64,000 nucleotides of DNA from Nonomuraea wenchangensis (GCF_900111685.1 NZ_FOHX01000024.1:62001-126000); one strand, 5' to 3'; positions 49,268 to 58,902 are shown, counted from the stretch's first letter. The notes: generated by a model not told the origin, from the letters alone. Program-made: numbers and translations.

Positions 49268-50482
49268 ATGAACCCCCGTCCCCCTCTCCCTCGCCACGGA
49301 CTGCCGCGCCGTGAGGCGTTCCGGCTCGCGGGCCTGTCGGCCGCCGGTCTCGCGCTCGCCGCCTGCGGCGTGCAGGGCCAGAAGGCCGCGCCGCCCAAGG
49401 CCGACGAGGTCCAGGACTTCTGGTCCAAGCAGACCAAGCACGGCAAGGTGGTCTTCGCCAACTGGCCGGAGTACATGCCCGAGGACAAGGGCCCGCTGGA
49501 GAAGTTCGCCAAGGACACGGGCATCTCCTACGAGTACAAAGAGGTCATCCAGGAGAACGCGGACTTCTTCGGCAAGGCCGATCCCGTCCTCCGCGCCGGC
49601 CAGCCGCTCGGCTACGACGTCGTCGTCATGACCAACGGCATCCAGCTCCAGCACATGATCGAGCTGGGCTACTGCGTGCCGCTCGACCACTCCAAGCTGC
49701 CGAACTTCGCGGCCAACGCCGGCCAGAAGTACAAGGAACGCGCCTACGACCCCGGCAACAAGTACACCGTGCCCTACAGCTCGGGCGTGACCGGGATCGC
49801 GTACAACACGAAGTACGTCAAGGACGACATCACCAGCATCCAGTCCCTGTTCGACCCGAAGTACAAGGGCCGGGTCGGCATGATGGCCGACGCGCAGGAG
49901 ATCGGGAACTTCGGGATGTTCGCCCTCGGCATCGACCCGGAGAAGTCGACCGAGGCCGACTGGAAGAAGGCCGGCGAGAAGCTCAAGGAGCAGCGCGACA
50001 ACGGCCTGGTGCGCAAGTACTACGACCAGAGCTACATCGACGCCGTGGCCAAGGGCGACATCTGGCTGTCCATGGCCTGGTCGGGCGACGTCTTCCAGCG
50101 CCAGCTCGCGGGCGAGCCGGTCGCGTTCGTGGTGCCCGAGGAGGGCGGCACGATCTGGACCGACAACATGCTCATCCCCAAGGGCGCCGCCAACCCGCTG
50201 GACGCGCTGATGCTGATGGACTACCTCTACCAGCCGGCCGTGGCCGCCGAGCTGGATGAGTTCATCCAGTTCGTCACCCCCGTCCCGGCGGTGCAGGACC
50301 TGCTGCGGGAGAAGGCGAAGACCGCCAAGGGCGAGGACAAGAAGGCGCTGGAGCAGATGGCCGACAGCCCGCTCATGTTCCCGACCGAGGCCGACTACGC
50401 CCGGCTGCGCGGCTACACGCCGCTCGACAACAAGCAGCAGCAGGTCTTCAACCCGATCTTCCAGTCCGTCACCCAGGCCTAG
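49268..50482 (+). CDS. potD: Polyamine ABC transporter substrate-binding lipoprotein
   Basis: A 404-residue PotD/PotF-like binding protein. The signal peptide has a twin-arginine-like start (LPRREAFRLAGLSAAG) and a lipobox LAAC with Cys33, so it is probably a Tat-exported lipoprotein. VFANWPEYMPED and VPYSSGVTGIAYNTKYV are typical of the family. It lies between potA and the two permeases, the usual actinobacterial order. Confidence 0.93.
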   Translation: MNPRPPLPRHGLPRREAFRLAGLSAAGLALAACGVQGQKAAPPKADEVQDFWSKQTKHGKVVFANWPEYMPEDKGPLEKFAKDTGISYEYKEVIQENADFFGKADPVLRAGQPLGYDVVVMTNGIQLQHMIELGYCVPLDHSKLPNFAANAGQKYKERAYDPGNKYTVPYSSGVTGIAYNTKYVKDDITSIQSLFDPKYKGRVGMMADAQEIGNFGMFALGIDPEKSTEADWKKAGEKLKEQRDNGLVRKYYDQSYIDAVAKGDIWLSMAWSGDVFQRQLAGEPVAFVVPEEGGTIWTDNMLIPKGAANPLDALMLMDYLYQPAVAAELDEFIQFVTPVPAVQDLLREKAKTAKGEDKKALEQMADSPLMFPTEADYARLRGYTPLDNKQQQVFNPIFQSVTQA

Positions 50483-50485
50483 ACG

Positions 50486-51337
50486 ATGCGGCGGCTCACC
50501 CCCTACCTGCTGGCGCTGCCGGGCTGGATGTGGCTGGCGATCTTCCTGGTCGTGCCCATGGCGGCCATGGCGTCGGTGTCGCTGCAGACCGGCAACGCCA
50601 TCGACGGCTACGCGATGACGTTCTCCGTCTCCAACTACACCGACGCGCTCGGTCGCTACAGCACCCAGCTCGTCCGGTCCCTGCTGTACGGCGGGATGGC
50701 GACGGTGGCGATGCTGGCCATCGGCTATCCGGTGGCGTACTGGATCGCCTTCAAGGGCGGCCGGCGCAAGTCGGTCTACCTGTTCCTGCTCCTGCTGCCG
50801 TTCTTCGTGTCGTTCGTGCTGCGGACGATCTCGTGGAACTTCCTGCTGGCGGACAACGGCATCCTGTTCGGCACGCTGAAGGGCTGGGGGCTGCTGCCCG
50901 CCGACTTCCACGTCCTGGCCACCACGTTCGCGGTGGTGGGGGGACTGACCTACAACTGGCTGCCGTTCATGATCCTGCCGATCTACGTGGCCTTGGAGCG
51001 CGTGGACCCGCGGGTGGTGGAGGCGGCCCAGGACCTCTACGCCACCCGCGCCGCGGCCTTCCGCCGGGTGGTGCTGCCGCTGTCGCTGCCCGGGGTGTTC
51101 GCCGGGGTGCTGATGACGTTCGTGCCCGCCACGGCGGACCCGGTCAACGCGGCCATCCTCGGCGGCACCGCCAACACCATGATCGGCAACATCATCCAGA
51201 CCGAGTACCTCACCAACCTCGACTACCCGACGGCCTCGGCGCTGTCGTTCACGTTGATGGCGGTGCTGCTCGTGGGCATCTTCGTCTACGCCCGCGTGCT
51301 CGGCACGGAGAACGTCCTCGAGGCGGCGGCCCGATGA
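50486..51337 (+). CDS. potB: Polyamine ABC transporter permease PotB
   Basis: A 283-residue permease with six helices. The PotB-type loop is RRKSVYLFLLLLPFFVSFVL, and the EAA-like loop is EAAQDLYATRAAAFRRVVLP. It starts 3 bases after potD and overlaps potC by 4 bases. Confidence 0.93.
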   Translation: MRRLTPYLLALPGWMWLAIFLVVPMAAMASVSLQTGNAIDGYAMTFSVSNYTDALGRYSTQLVRSLLYGGMATVAMLAIGYPVAYWIAFKGGRRKSVYLFLLLLPFFVSFVLRTISWNFLLADNGILFGTLKGWGLLPADFHVLATTFAVVGGLTYNWLPFMILPIYVALERVDPRVVEAAQDLYATRAAAFRRVVLPLSLPGVFAGVLMTFVPATADPVNAAILGGTANTMIGNIIQTEYLTNLDYPTASALSFTLMAVLLVGIFVYARVLGTENVLEAAAR

Positions 51338-52119
51338 GGGGCATCCGCACGGGCGACCGGCTGCTGCACATCTGGACCTGGCTCGTCATCGTGTGGCTGT
51401 CGTCACCGATCGCGGTGATGATCCTGTTCGGCTTCAACGACAAGCAGAGCAAGTCCAACACCACCTGGCAGGGGTTCACCCTCCGCTGGTACAAAGAGCT
51501 GTTCGACATCGCCGACCTGACCACGGCGCTGAGGAACACGCTGGTCGTCGCGGTCGTCAGCACGGCCGTCACGGTCGTGATCGGCACCATGCTGGGCCTC
51601 GCGCTCGGCCGGCACCGCTTCCGCGGCCTCGGCGCCACGAACTTCCTCGTCTTCGCCGCCATCTCCACGCCCGAGCTGGTCATGGGCGCCTCGCTGCTGT
51701 CGCTGTTCGTCTCGGGGAACGTGCCGCGCGACTCCGTCACGATCATCGTCGCGCACGTGCTGTTCTCGCTGTCCTTCGTGGTCGTCACCGTACGGGCGCG
51801 GGTCGTCGGGCTCGACCCGTCGCTGGAGGAGGCCGCGAGGGATCTCGGGGCGACGGCCTGGGGCACGTTCCGGCAGGTCACGCTGCCGTCGATCATGCCG
51901 GGCGTGGCGGCAGGGGCGATGTTGTCGTTCGCGCTGTCGATCGACGACTACGTGGTCACCAGCTTCGTCAACGGCTCGACCGTGACGTTCCCGCTGTGGA
52001 TCGTGGGTGCCGTGAAGACGGGAATCCCGCCGCAGGTGAACGTCATGGGTACGCTGATCTTCGGCATTGGGGTGCTGATCGCGATCGGCAACGCGATCGC
52101 GGCACGGCGCCGCACCTGA
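51334..52119 (+). CDS. potC: Polyamine ABC transporter permease PotC
   Basis: A 261-residue permease with six helices. The EAA loop is EEAARDLGATAWGTFRQVTLP, and the conserved FALSIDDYVVTSFVNG follows. The start at 51334 is set by the 4-base overlap with potB; the frame is open well upstream inside potB. Confidence 0.93.
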   Translation: MRGIRTGDRLLHIWTWLVIVWLSSPIAVMILFGFNDKQSKSNTTWQGFTLRWYKELFDIADLTTALRNTLVVAVVSTAVTVVIGTMLGLALGRHRFRGLGATNFLVFAAISTPELVMGASLLSLFVSGNVPRDSVTIIVAHVLFSLSFVVVTVRARVVGLDPSLEEAARDLGATAWGTFRQVTLPSIMPGVAAGAMLSFALSIDDYVVTSFVNGSTVTFPLWIVGAVKTGIPPQVNVMGTLIFGIGVLIAIGNAIAARRRT

Positions 52120-52150
52120 AACACCTGACCTTCGTAGGGAAGTGGGATTT

Positions 52151-53545
52151 GTGGATCCGCTGAAGGCGCTTGCTGACGCGGAGCGCAAGCCGTACTGGCT
52201 GGACAGCCCGGCCAGACCCGAGCCGCGACCGCGGCTCACCGATCACACCACCGCCGACCTGGCCGTCGTCGGCGGCGGTTTCTCCGGTCTGTGGACCGCG
52301 CTGATGGCCAAGGAACGCGACCCCTCACTGGACGTCGTGCTGCTGGAAGGCCGCCGGATCGGCTGGGCGGCCACCGGCCGCAACGGCGGGTTCTGTCTGT
52401 CGACCCTCACCCACGGCCTGGCCAACGGCCTGGAGCGGTGGCCGGACGACATCGGCCGCCTGGAGCGCATGGGCGTGGAGAACCTCGACGAGATCGAGGC
52501 CACGCTGGAGCGCTACGGCGTCGACTGCTCCTTCGAACGCACCGGCGAGCTGCTCGTGGCCACCGAGCCCTGGCAGCTCGACGCGCTGGCCGAGCACCTG
52601 GAGCTGATCTCCGACCTGGGGCTCGACTACGTGCCCCTGGACCAGGAGCAGGTGCGGGCGGAGGTGAACTCGCCCACCTACCTCGGCGGGCTCTGGGAGC
52701 GCCGCGGCTGCGCCATGCTCGACCCGGCGCGGCTGGCGTGGGGGCTGCGCGAGGCGTGCCTGCGGGCCGGGGTGCGGGTGCACGAGCGCTCGCCGGTGCG
52801 GTCGCTGCGCGACGACGGCGTACGCATCGAGCTGCGCACCCCCTACGGCGGGGTCAGCGCGGCCAAGGTGGCGCTCGGCACCGGCGTCTTCCCGCCGCTG
52901 CTCCGCCGGCTCAGGCACTTCGTGGTCCCCGTCTACGACTACGCGCTGATGACCGAGCCGCTGACCGACGGCCAGCTCGCCGAGGTCGGCTGGCGCAACC
53001 GTCAGGGCGTGGGCGACTCCGGCAACCGCTTCCACTACTACCGGCTGACCGACGACAACCGCATCCTGTGGGGCGGCTACGACGCCGTCTACTACAACGG
53101 CGGCCTGGTCAAGCCCGAGTACGACCAGCGCGACGAGACCTTCCTGACCCTCGCCCGGCACTTCTACGACACCTTCCCGCAGCTCGACGAGGTGCGCTTC
53201 ACCCACCGGTGGGGCGGTGTGATCGACACCTGCAGCCGCTTCAGCGCCTTCTACGGCCAGGCCCACGGCGGTCGGCTGGCCTACGGCGTCGGCTACACGG
53301 GCATGGGCGTGGGCGCCACCCGCTTCGGCGCGAACGTCATGCTCGACCTGCTGTCCGGTGAGCCGACCGAGCGGACCGAGCTGCGTATGGTGAAGGAGAA
53401 GCCGATCCCGTTCCCGCCGGAGCCGGTGCGCTCGGGCGTCATCCAGGTCACCCGCTGGTCGATCGCCCAGGCCGACCAGCACCAGGGCAAGCGCAACCTG
53501 TGGCTGCGCACGCTGGACCGGATGGGGCTGGGATTCGACTCCTGA
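52151..53545 (+). CDS. FAD-dependent amine oxidase (PuuB-like DAO family)
   Basis: A 464-residue flavoprotein. The FAD motif is DLAVVGGGFSGLWTAL, followed by EGRRIGWAATGRNGG, a hallmark of gamma-glutamylputrescine oxidase relatives. FTHRWGGVIDT and GYTGMGVGATRFG lie in the C-terminal FAD region. It probably oxidises putrescine or a derivative and feeds the aldehyde to the dehydrogenase at the head of the operon. GTG 52151 has AGGGAAG with 9-base spacing; GTG 52142 is too close to that site. Confidence 0.88.
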   Translation: MDPLKALADAERKPYWLDSPARPEPRPRLTDHTTADLAVVGGGFSGLWTALMAKERDPSLDVVLLEGRRIGWAATGRNGGFCLSTLTHGLANGLERWPDDIGRLERMGVENLDEIEATLERYGVDCSFERTGELLVATEPWQLDALAEHLELISDLGLDYVPLDQEQVRAEVNSPTYLGGLWERRGCAMLDPARLAWGLREACLRAGVRVHERSPVRSLRDDGVRIELRTPYGGVSAAKVALGTGVFPPLLRRLRHFVVPVYDYALMTEPLTDGQLAEVGWRNRQGVGDSGNRFHYYRLTDDNRILWGGYDAVYYNGGLVKPEYDQRDETFLTLARHFYDTFPQLDEVRFTHRWGGVIDTCSRFSAFYGQAHGGRLAYGVGYTGMGVGATRFGANVMLDLLSGEPTERTELRMVKEKPIPFPPEPVRSGVIQVTRWSIAQADQHQGKRNLWLRTLDRMGLGFDS

Positions 53546-53565
53546 CGCCGCGGGCATGATGCCTG

Positions 53566-53598
53566 GCGACCCCCAACACCACCAAAAGTGGGGGTCGC
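53566..53598. promoter_or_regulatory. Perfect 9-bp stem directly before the next start codon
   Basis: GCGACCCCC (53566-53574) pairs with GGGGGTCGC (53590-53598) around a 15-base loop. It ends 3 bases before GTG 53602. There is no U-tract. It may terminate the polyamine operon, hide the ribosome binding site of the next gene, or both. Confidence 0.55.
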
Positions 53599-53601
53599 GA
53601 G

Positions 53602-54510
53602 GTGCGTGCGAGGCTGGTCGCCTGTGTCGGCATGGTGCTGCTGACCGGCGGTTGCGGGAGCCGGCAGGTCCAGGTCCTGCCCGCCGGGCCGCCCGCCGCC
53701 AAGGTCGCCCGCTGCGTCATGAGCTTTCCCGACGTACGGGCCGGGCGCCTGGCCCGGGCCCGGCTCGTCGGCGACATCGCCCGCTACCTCTCCCGCCGCC
53801 CCGGCCGGATCGTCTACGCGGTCCACGACCTGGTCAGCGGGATCACGCTGGGGTACGGCCGGCAGCGGGACGAGCTCGCCCTGGCCGGCGGCGCCCAGGT
53901 GGACATCGTCATGGCGCTGCTGGCCCGCCGCGGGCGCGGGTTCGACGAGGACGAGCGCCGCCTGGCCGAGCGCATGATCAGGGAGAGCAACCAGAAGGCC
54001 GCCGACGCCATGTGGTCGCGGATCGGCGGGAGCGGCGCGATGAGCGCGTTCTACCGGCGGATCGGGCTGCGCCACACCACGCCGGGGCCGGGCGCCGCCT
54101 GGGGCGACACCACCAGCAGCCCGTCCGACCGCGTCCGGCTGCTGAAGGTGCTGGTCAAGGGCGGCGGCGGTCTGAGCGCCGCGGACCGGGAGCTGGTGCT
54201 CGGCCTGATGGGACGGGTCCAGGAGGACCAGGCGTGGGGCGTCAGCGCGGCGGCGCGGCGCGACGACCGGGTGACGCTCAGGAACGGCTGGACGCCGCGC
54301 CCGCTCGTCCACGGCACGTGGGCCGTCGGCAGCTACGGCAGGATCGCCGGGCCGGGACGGGACCTGCTGCTGTCGGTGCAGTCCGACCTGCAGCCGGAGG
54401 AGGGCGCGGGCATCGAGACCGTCGAGGGCGTGGCCCGCATGATCGGCACCCGCTGGGACGGCCTCTCCCCGACCACCCGCCGCCCCTGCCCGACGAACCC
54501 GCTCCCGTGA
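53602..54510 (+). CDS. Class A beta-lactamase-like lipoprotein without SxxK
   Basis: A 302-residue exported lipoprotein: signal peptide RLVACVGMVLLTGGC with the lipidation cysteine at 18. The body follows the actinobacterial serine-hydrolase/class A beta-lactamase-like family (YAVHDLVSGITLGYG, AGGAQVDIVMALLARR, RESNQKAADAMW, LRNGWTPRP, HGTWAVGSYGRI). Where relatives have S-x-x-K followed by VDIL, this protein has Gly96-Gly-Ala-Gln99, so both catalytic residues are missing. It is probably a non-catalytic binding protein. Confidence 0.82.
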   Translation: MRARLVACVGMVLLTGGCGSRQVQVLPAGPPAAKVARCVMSFPDVRAGRLARARLVGDIARYLSRRPGRIVYAVHDLVSGITLGYGRQRDELALAGGAQVDIVMALLARRGRGFDEDERRLAERMIRESNQKAADAMWSRIGGSGAMSAFYRRIGLRHTTPGPGAAWGDTTSSPSDRVRLLKVLVKGGGGLSAADRELVLGLMGRVQEDQAWGVSAAARRDDRVTLRNGWTPRPLVHGTWAVGSYGRIAGPGRDLLLSVQSDLQPEEGAGIETVEGVARMIGTRWDGLSPTTRRPCPTNPLP

Positions 54511-54525
54511 CCTGCGCGAGCAGGC

Positions 54526-56034
54526 TCAGGCGCGGGCGGTCAGCACCTCCTCCGGGATCTCCTTCGGGACGCCGCGCAGGCCCACCAGCGCCAGCACCGC
54601 GACCGCGGCCAGCAGCACGCTCGTGACCAGCGACGTCACGTGCATCCCGGTGAGGAACGCCTCCCGCGCCGCCAGCATGAGCGGCCCGGCCTGCTCGGCG
54701 GGCAGCGTGGCGGCCATGTGGGCGGCCCCCGCGATCGACTCCCCGGCCGCCCCTCCGGCCATCCCGGCGGGCAGCTCCAGGTTGGCCCGGTAGGCGCTGG
54801 TGAGCACGGTGCCGAGGATCGCGATGCCGAGCGCCGCCCCCAGCTCGAACGCGGTCTCCGACACCGCGGCCGCCGCGCCGGCGCGCTCCCTGGGGGCGGT
54901 GGCCAGCACGTTGTCGTTGTTGACGGTGAAGGCGAAACCGACGCCCACGCCGCCGATCACCATCGCGGGCAGCAGCGTCACGTAGGTCAGCTCCAGGCCG
55001 AGCGTGCTGTAGTAGAGGAACGCGCCCGCCTGCATGGCGAGGCCCAGCGCGACCACGCCACCACGGCCGATCCGCCGGATCAGCCCGGCCGCGAGCACGC
55101 CGCCGACCGCGCCGCCCAGCCCGCCCGGGAGCTGCGCCAGCCCTGCCTGCAGCGGCGACCAGCCCAGCACGAGCTGCAGATACCAGGCGAACATCAGCAT
55201 CATGGCCGACATGGCGAAGATCGCCAGCAGGTTCGTCAGGATGGACGCGCTGAACGCCCGCCGGGCGAAGAGCCGCACGTCGATCAGCGGCTCGGGCAGC
55301 CGCGCCTGCCGCCAGGCGAACAGGCCGAGCAGCGCCACCCCGCCCGCGCCCGCGACCAGCACGTCCAGGTGCCCCAGCCCTTGGTGCGCGGCCTCCTTGA
55401 TCGCCCAGATGACCGCGATCACCCCGGCCGTCGACAGGGCCGCGCTGAGCAGGTCGAGCCTCGCCGCCTCCGGGTTGCGCGACTCGGGCAGCACGATCGC
55501 GCCACCGGCCAGCACGAGCAGCATGATCGGCACGTTGATCAGGAACACCGACCCCCACCAGAAGTGGTCCAGCAGCAGCCCGCCGACGACCGGGCCGACG
55601 GCGAAGCCCACCGCGCTCATCCCGCTCCAGACGCCGACGGCCGCGGTGCGCTCGCGCGGCTCGGTGAAGACGTTCCTGACGATCGACAACGTCGACGGCA
55701 TGATCGTCGCGCCGGCCACGCCGAGCAGCACGCGGGCCGCGATCAGCAGCTCCGGGTTCGGCGCGTACGCGGTGAGCGCGGAGGCCGCGCCGAACGCCGC
55801 CGCGCCGATCAGCAGCAGCCGCTTGCGGCCGATGCGGTCGCCGAGGTTGCCCATGGTGACCAGCAGGCCGGCGAGGGCGAAGCCGTACACGTCGCCGATC
55901 CAGAGGAGCTGGGTGGAGCTCGCGCCGAGATCGGCGGTCAGCCGGGGGAGCGCCAGGTGCAGGACCGTGAAGTCGAGCGAGAGCAGCAGGGTGGCCAGGC
56001 AGGCGATGGCCAGGCACGACCATTTGTTCGTCAT
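54526..56034 (-). CDS. MFS transporter, DHA2/EmrB-QacA type
   Basis: A 502-residue drug:H+ antiporter-like pump with 14 membrane segments. Motif A is GNLGDRIGRKRLLL, and motif C-like glycines lie in GFAVGPVVGGLLLD. The N-terminus LATLLLSLDFTVLHLALPRL is typical of DHA2 exporters. ATG 56034 (MTNKWS) is the start; an open frame extends further upstream but is not homologous. It lies 35 bases after the AfsR-type regulator and may be co-transcribed with it. Confidence 0.92.
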   Translation of the reverse strand: MTNKWSCLAIACLATLLLSLDFTVLHLALPRLTADLGASSTQLLWIGDVYGFALAGLLVTMGNLGDRIGRKRLLLIGAAAFGAASALTAYAPNPELLIAARVLLGVAGATIMPSTLSIVRNVFTEPRERTAAVGVWSGMSAVGFAVGPVVGGLLLDHFWWGSVFLINVPIMLLVLAGGAIVLPESRNPEAARLDLLSAALSTAGVIAVIWAIKEAAHQGLGHLDVLVAGAGGVALLGLFAWRQARLPEPLIDVRLFARRAFSASILTNLLAIFAMSAMMLMFAWYLQLVLGWSPLQAGLAQLPGGLGGAVGGVLAAGLIRRIGRGGVVALGLAMQAGAFLYYSTLGLELTYVTLLPAMVIGGVGVGFAFTVNNDNVLATAPRERAGAAAAVSETAFELGAALGIAILGTVLTSAYRANLELPAGMAGGAAGESIAGAAHMAATLPAEQAGPLMLAAREAFLTGMHVTSLVTSVLLAAVAVLALVGLRGVPKEIPEEVLTARA

Positions 56035-56069
56035 GCCGCTCAGCGTGACGGGAGCCCCTGACCGCGGGC

Positions 56070-58895
56070 CTACCGGTCGCTGACCGCCCCGCCGACCTGG
56101 TCGCCGATCTCGGTCAGCGCCGCCGCGATGCGGGCGCGGGTCTCGGCCGTGCTGTACCAGTCGTCCGGGCATTCCGCGCGGGCCCGCAGCAGCAGGACAC
56201 GCGCCTCCTCGGGGGCGCCGCCGCGCAGCGCCACCTCGGCGAGCCCGAGCAGCGCCCAGGCCAGGATCTCGACCGAGCCGTTGCGGCCGGCCAGCTCGGC
56301 GGCCGGCAGGTAGTCGGCCCGCGCCTCCTCAGGCCGGCCCAGGCCCTGCAGCGCGTCGCCGCGCCGGCACAACGACTCGGCGATCTCCGTCGTGGCCTTC
56401 AGCTCGCGGGCGGTCGCCAGTGACTCGTCCGCCAGCGCGTACGCCGTCGCGTGGTCCCCCTGCTCCTGGTGGAGCGTGCCGAGCCCGGACAGCACCAGCA
56501 CCGTGCCCCAGTGCTCGCCGATCGCCCTGAACCTGGCCAGGCTCTCGTGGAAGTGGCCCGCCGCCTCCTCCACCCGGCCGAGCACCTGCAGCACGAAGGC
56601 CGCCCCCGCGTACGCCAGCGCCCGCGGCCAGGGCGCGAGCCCGGCCATGGTGCGCTGGACGCCGAGATAGGCCTCCTCGAAGTCGCCGCGCGGCCCGTTG
56701 AACATCGACAGCAGCATCATGAGGAACTCCACCCGGCGCGGCACGTGGTCCCAGGGCAGCAGCGTGCGCGAGTGGGTGAGCAGGTCGCGCACCTCGTCGC
56801 CGACCTCGCCGCGCCAGGCGGTGACGATCGCGCACGTGACGTACTCCTCCTCCAGCCCTTCGGGGACGGCCGTGCCGAGCTTGAGCAGCAGCGTGGCCGC
56901 GAGGTCGGCGCTGGTGACGCGGTGCCCGCGCATCCACCAGTAGCAGGCGCAGTGCGCGAGCAGCCGCAGCGCCGTCCCGACCTGGCCGGTCTCGATGGCC
57001 CAGCGCAGGGCGGCGTTGACGTCGTCGCTCTCCTCGTCGAGGCGGGCCAGCCACTCCAGCTGCTCGCGGGTGCGCAGCCGGTCGTCGGCGGCGAGCACGA
57101 GGTCCAGGTAGCAGGCGGCGTGGGCGTCGCGGGCCGCCGCCACCTCGCCGGACTCGGCCAGCCGCTCCGCGCAGAACGCCTGGATCGTCGCCAGCATCCG
57201 GTAGCGCCCGCCGACCCGCTCGACCAGCGACTTCTCCGCCAGAGAGAACAGCACCTCCTCCGGCAGCCCGCACACCCGCTCGGCCGTCTCGGGGCGCGCC
57301 CCGCCCACGAACACGCTGAAGCGCCGGGCCATGCGCTGCTCGTCGGCGTCCAGCAGGTCCCAGCTCCAGGCCACGACCGCGCGCAGCGTCTGGTGGCGGG
57401 GCAGCGCCGTACGGCTGCCGCGGGCCAGCAGCCGGAACCGGTCGTCCAGCCGCGCCGCCACGTCCGCCACCGACATCGTGCGCAGCCGCGCCGCGGCCAG
57501 CTCGATCGCCAGCGGCAGCCCGTCGAGCGCCCGGCAGATCCGTACGACGTGCGCGGCGTTGACCGCGTCCACGGCGAAACCGGGGGCCACCGCGCCGGCC
57601 CGGTCGGCGAACAGCCGCACCGCCGGATAGTCCAGCGGATCGACGGCCTCGGGCGGCGGCAGCCGCAGCGGCGCGACCGGGAGGATCGACTCGCCGGTGA
57701 TGCCCAGCGCCTCCCGCCCGGTGACCAGCACCCGCAGGCCGGGGCAGGAGGCCAGCAGCAGATCGGTCAGCTCGGCGGTCGCCTCGACCAGGTGCTCGCA
57801 GTTGTCCAGCACGAGCAGCAGCTCGCGCCCGGCGAGCGCGGTCGCGAGGCGGGTGAGCGGATCCACCGGCCGGTCGGCGGCGGGGCGCAGGGCGTCGCGG
57901 ACGCCGAGCGCGGCCAGCACCGCGGCGGGCACGTCCGCGCCCTCGGTGACCGGGGCGAGCGAAACGAAGCAGACATCCTGCGGCTCCTGTCCGGACGCCT
58001 CGACCGCGAGCCGCGTCTTGCCCGCCCCGCCCGGCCCGATCAGCGTGACCAGCCGGCCGGCCCGCAGCCGCGCGCTCACCTGGGCCAGCTCCTGATCCCG
58101 GCCGACGAAGCTGGTGAGCTGCGCCGGCAACCCCAGCCGCTGCGGGGGGGCGGGCGCGGGCGCGCCGAGCGCGGGATCGGCCCGCAGCACGGCCAGGTGC
58201 GCGGCGGCCAGCTCGGGGCCGGGCGCGACGCCCAGCTCCTCGTCGAGGATCCTCCTGGCCTCGTCGTAGACGGTCAGCGCCTCCGCCTGGCGGCCACTGC
58301 CGTAGAGCGCCCGCATGAGCTGGGCGCGCGGCCGCTCGCGCAGCGGATGGGCGGCGACGAGGCCGCGCAGCTCGGCGGCGAGCTCCCGGTGCCGGCCGAG
58401 GTCCAGATCGGCCTGCACCCGGTCCTCCGTCGCGGCGAGGCGCAGCTCCTCCAGCGCGCTCGCCGCGCCCTCCGCATGCGGGGCGTCGGCCAGCGGCACG
58501 CCCCGCCACAGCTCCAGCGCCTCGCGCAGCAGCCCGGCGGCCCGGCCGGGATCGCCGGCCACGAGAGCCTGACGGCCGGCCGCGGCCAGCCGCTCGAAAC
58601 GGTGGGCGTCCACGTCGGACGGCTCGGCCGCCAGCCGGTAGCCCGCCGGATGGAACTCGACCAGATCCCTGCCGAGCGCCCGGCGCAGCCGGGACACCTG
58701 GGACTGCAGCGCGTTGGCCACGCCCTCGGGCGGCTCGGGGCCGTACAGGCCGGCGGCGAGCCGGTCCGCGGCGACGACGCGGCCCGCGTCCAGGGCCAGC
58801 AGCGTGAGCAACGCCCGCACCCGGGGGCCGCCGAGCGCGACGGGCTCGCCGTCCTCGTCCAGCACCGTGGCGGGCCCCAGGATCTGGAAGCGCAT
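56070..58895 (-). CDS. AfsR/SARP family transcriptional regulator (BTAD + NB-ARC-like + TPR)
   Basis: A 941-residue regulator. Residues 1-92 form the OmpR-like DNA-binding domain (RFQILGPATVLDEDGEPVAL, QSQVSRLRRALG). Residues 95-240 form the bacterial transcriptional activation domain. An NTPase module follows with Walker A IGPGGAGKTRLA and LLLVLDNCEHLV. The C-terminal 350 residues are TPR-like helical repeats. Such proteins act as cluster-situated activators of secondary metabolism in actinomycetes. It follows the isocitrate lyase-like gene by 7 bases. Confidence 0.93.
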   Translation of the reverse strand: MRFQILGPATVLDEDGEPVALGGPRVRALLTLLALDAGRVVAADRLAAGLYGPEPPEGVANALQSQVSRLRRALGRDLVEFHPAGYRLAAEPSDVDAHRFERLAAAGRQALVAGDPGRAAGLLREALELWRGVPLADAPHAEGAASALEELRLAATEDRVQADLDLGRHRELAAELRGLVAAHPLRERPRAQLMRALYGSGRQAEALTVYDEARRILDEELGVAPGPELAAAHLAVLRADPALGAPAPAPPQRLGLPAQLTSFVGRDQELAQVSARLRAGRLVTLIGPGGAGKTRLAVEASGQEPQDVCFVSLAPVTEGADVPAAVLAALGVRDALRPAADRPVDPLTRLATALAGRELLLVLDNCEHLVEATAELTDLLLASCPGLRVLVTGREALGITGESILPVAPLRLPPPEAVDPLDYPAVRLFADRAGAVAPGFAVDAVNAAHVVRICRALDGLPLAIELAAARLRTMSVADVAARLDDRFRLLARGSRTALPRHQTLRAVVAWSWDLLDADEQRMARRFSVFVGGARPETAERVCGLPEEVLFSLAEKSLVERVGGRYRMLATIQAFCAERLAESGEVAAARDAHAACYLDLVLAADDRLRTREQLEWLARLDEESDDVNAALRWAIETGQVGTALRLLAHCACYWWMRGHRVTSADLAATLLLKLGTAVPEGLEEEYVTCAIVTAWRGEVGDEVRDLLTHSRTLLPWDHVPRRVEFLMMLLSMFNGPRGDFEEAYLGVQRTMAGLAPWPRALAYAGAAFVLQVLGRVEEAAGHFHESLARFRAIGEHWGTVLVLSGLGTLHQEQGDHATAYALADESLATARELKATTEIAESLCRRGDALQGLGRPEEARADYLPAAELAGRNGSVEILAWALLGLAEVALRGGAPEEARVLLLRARAECPDDWYSTAETRARIAAALTEIGDQVGGAVSDR

Positions 58896-58902
58896 GCCTC
58901 GA

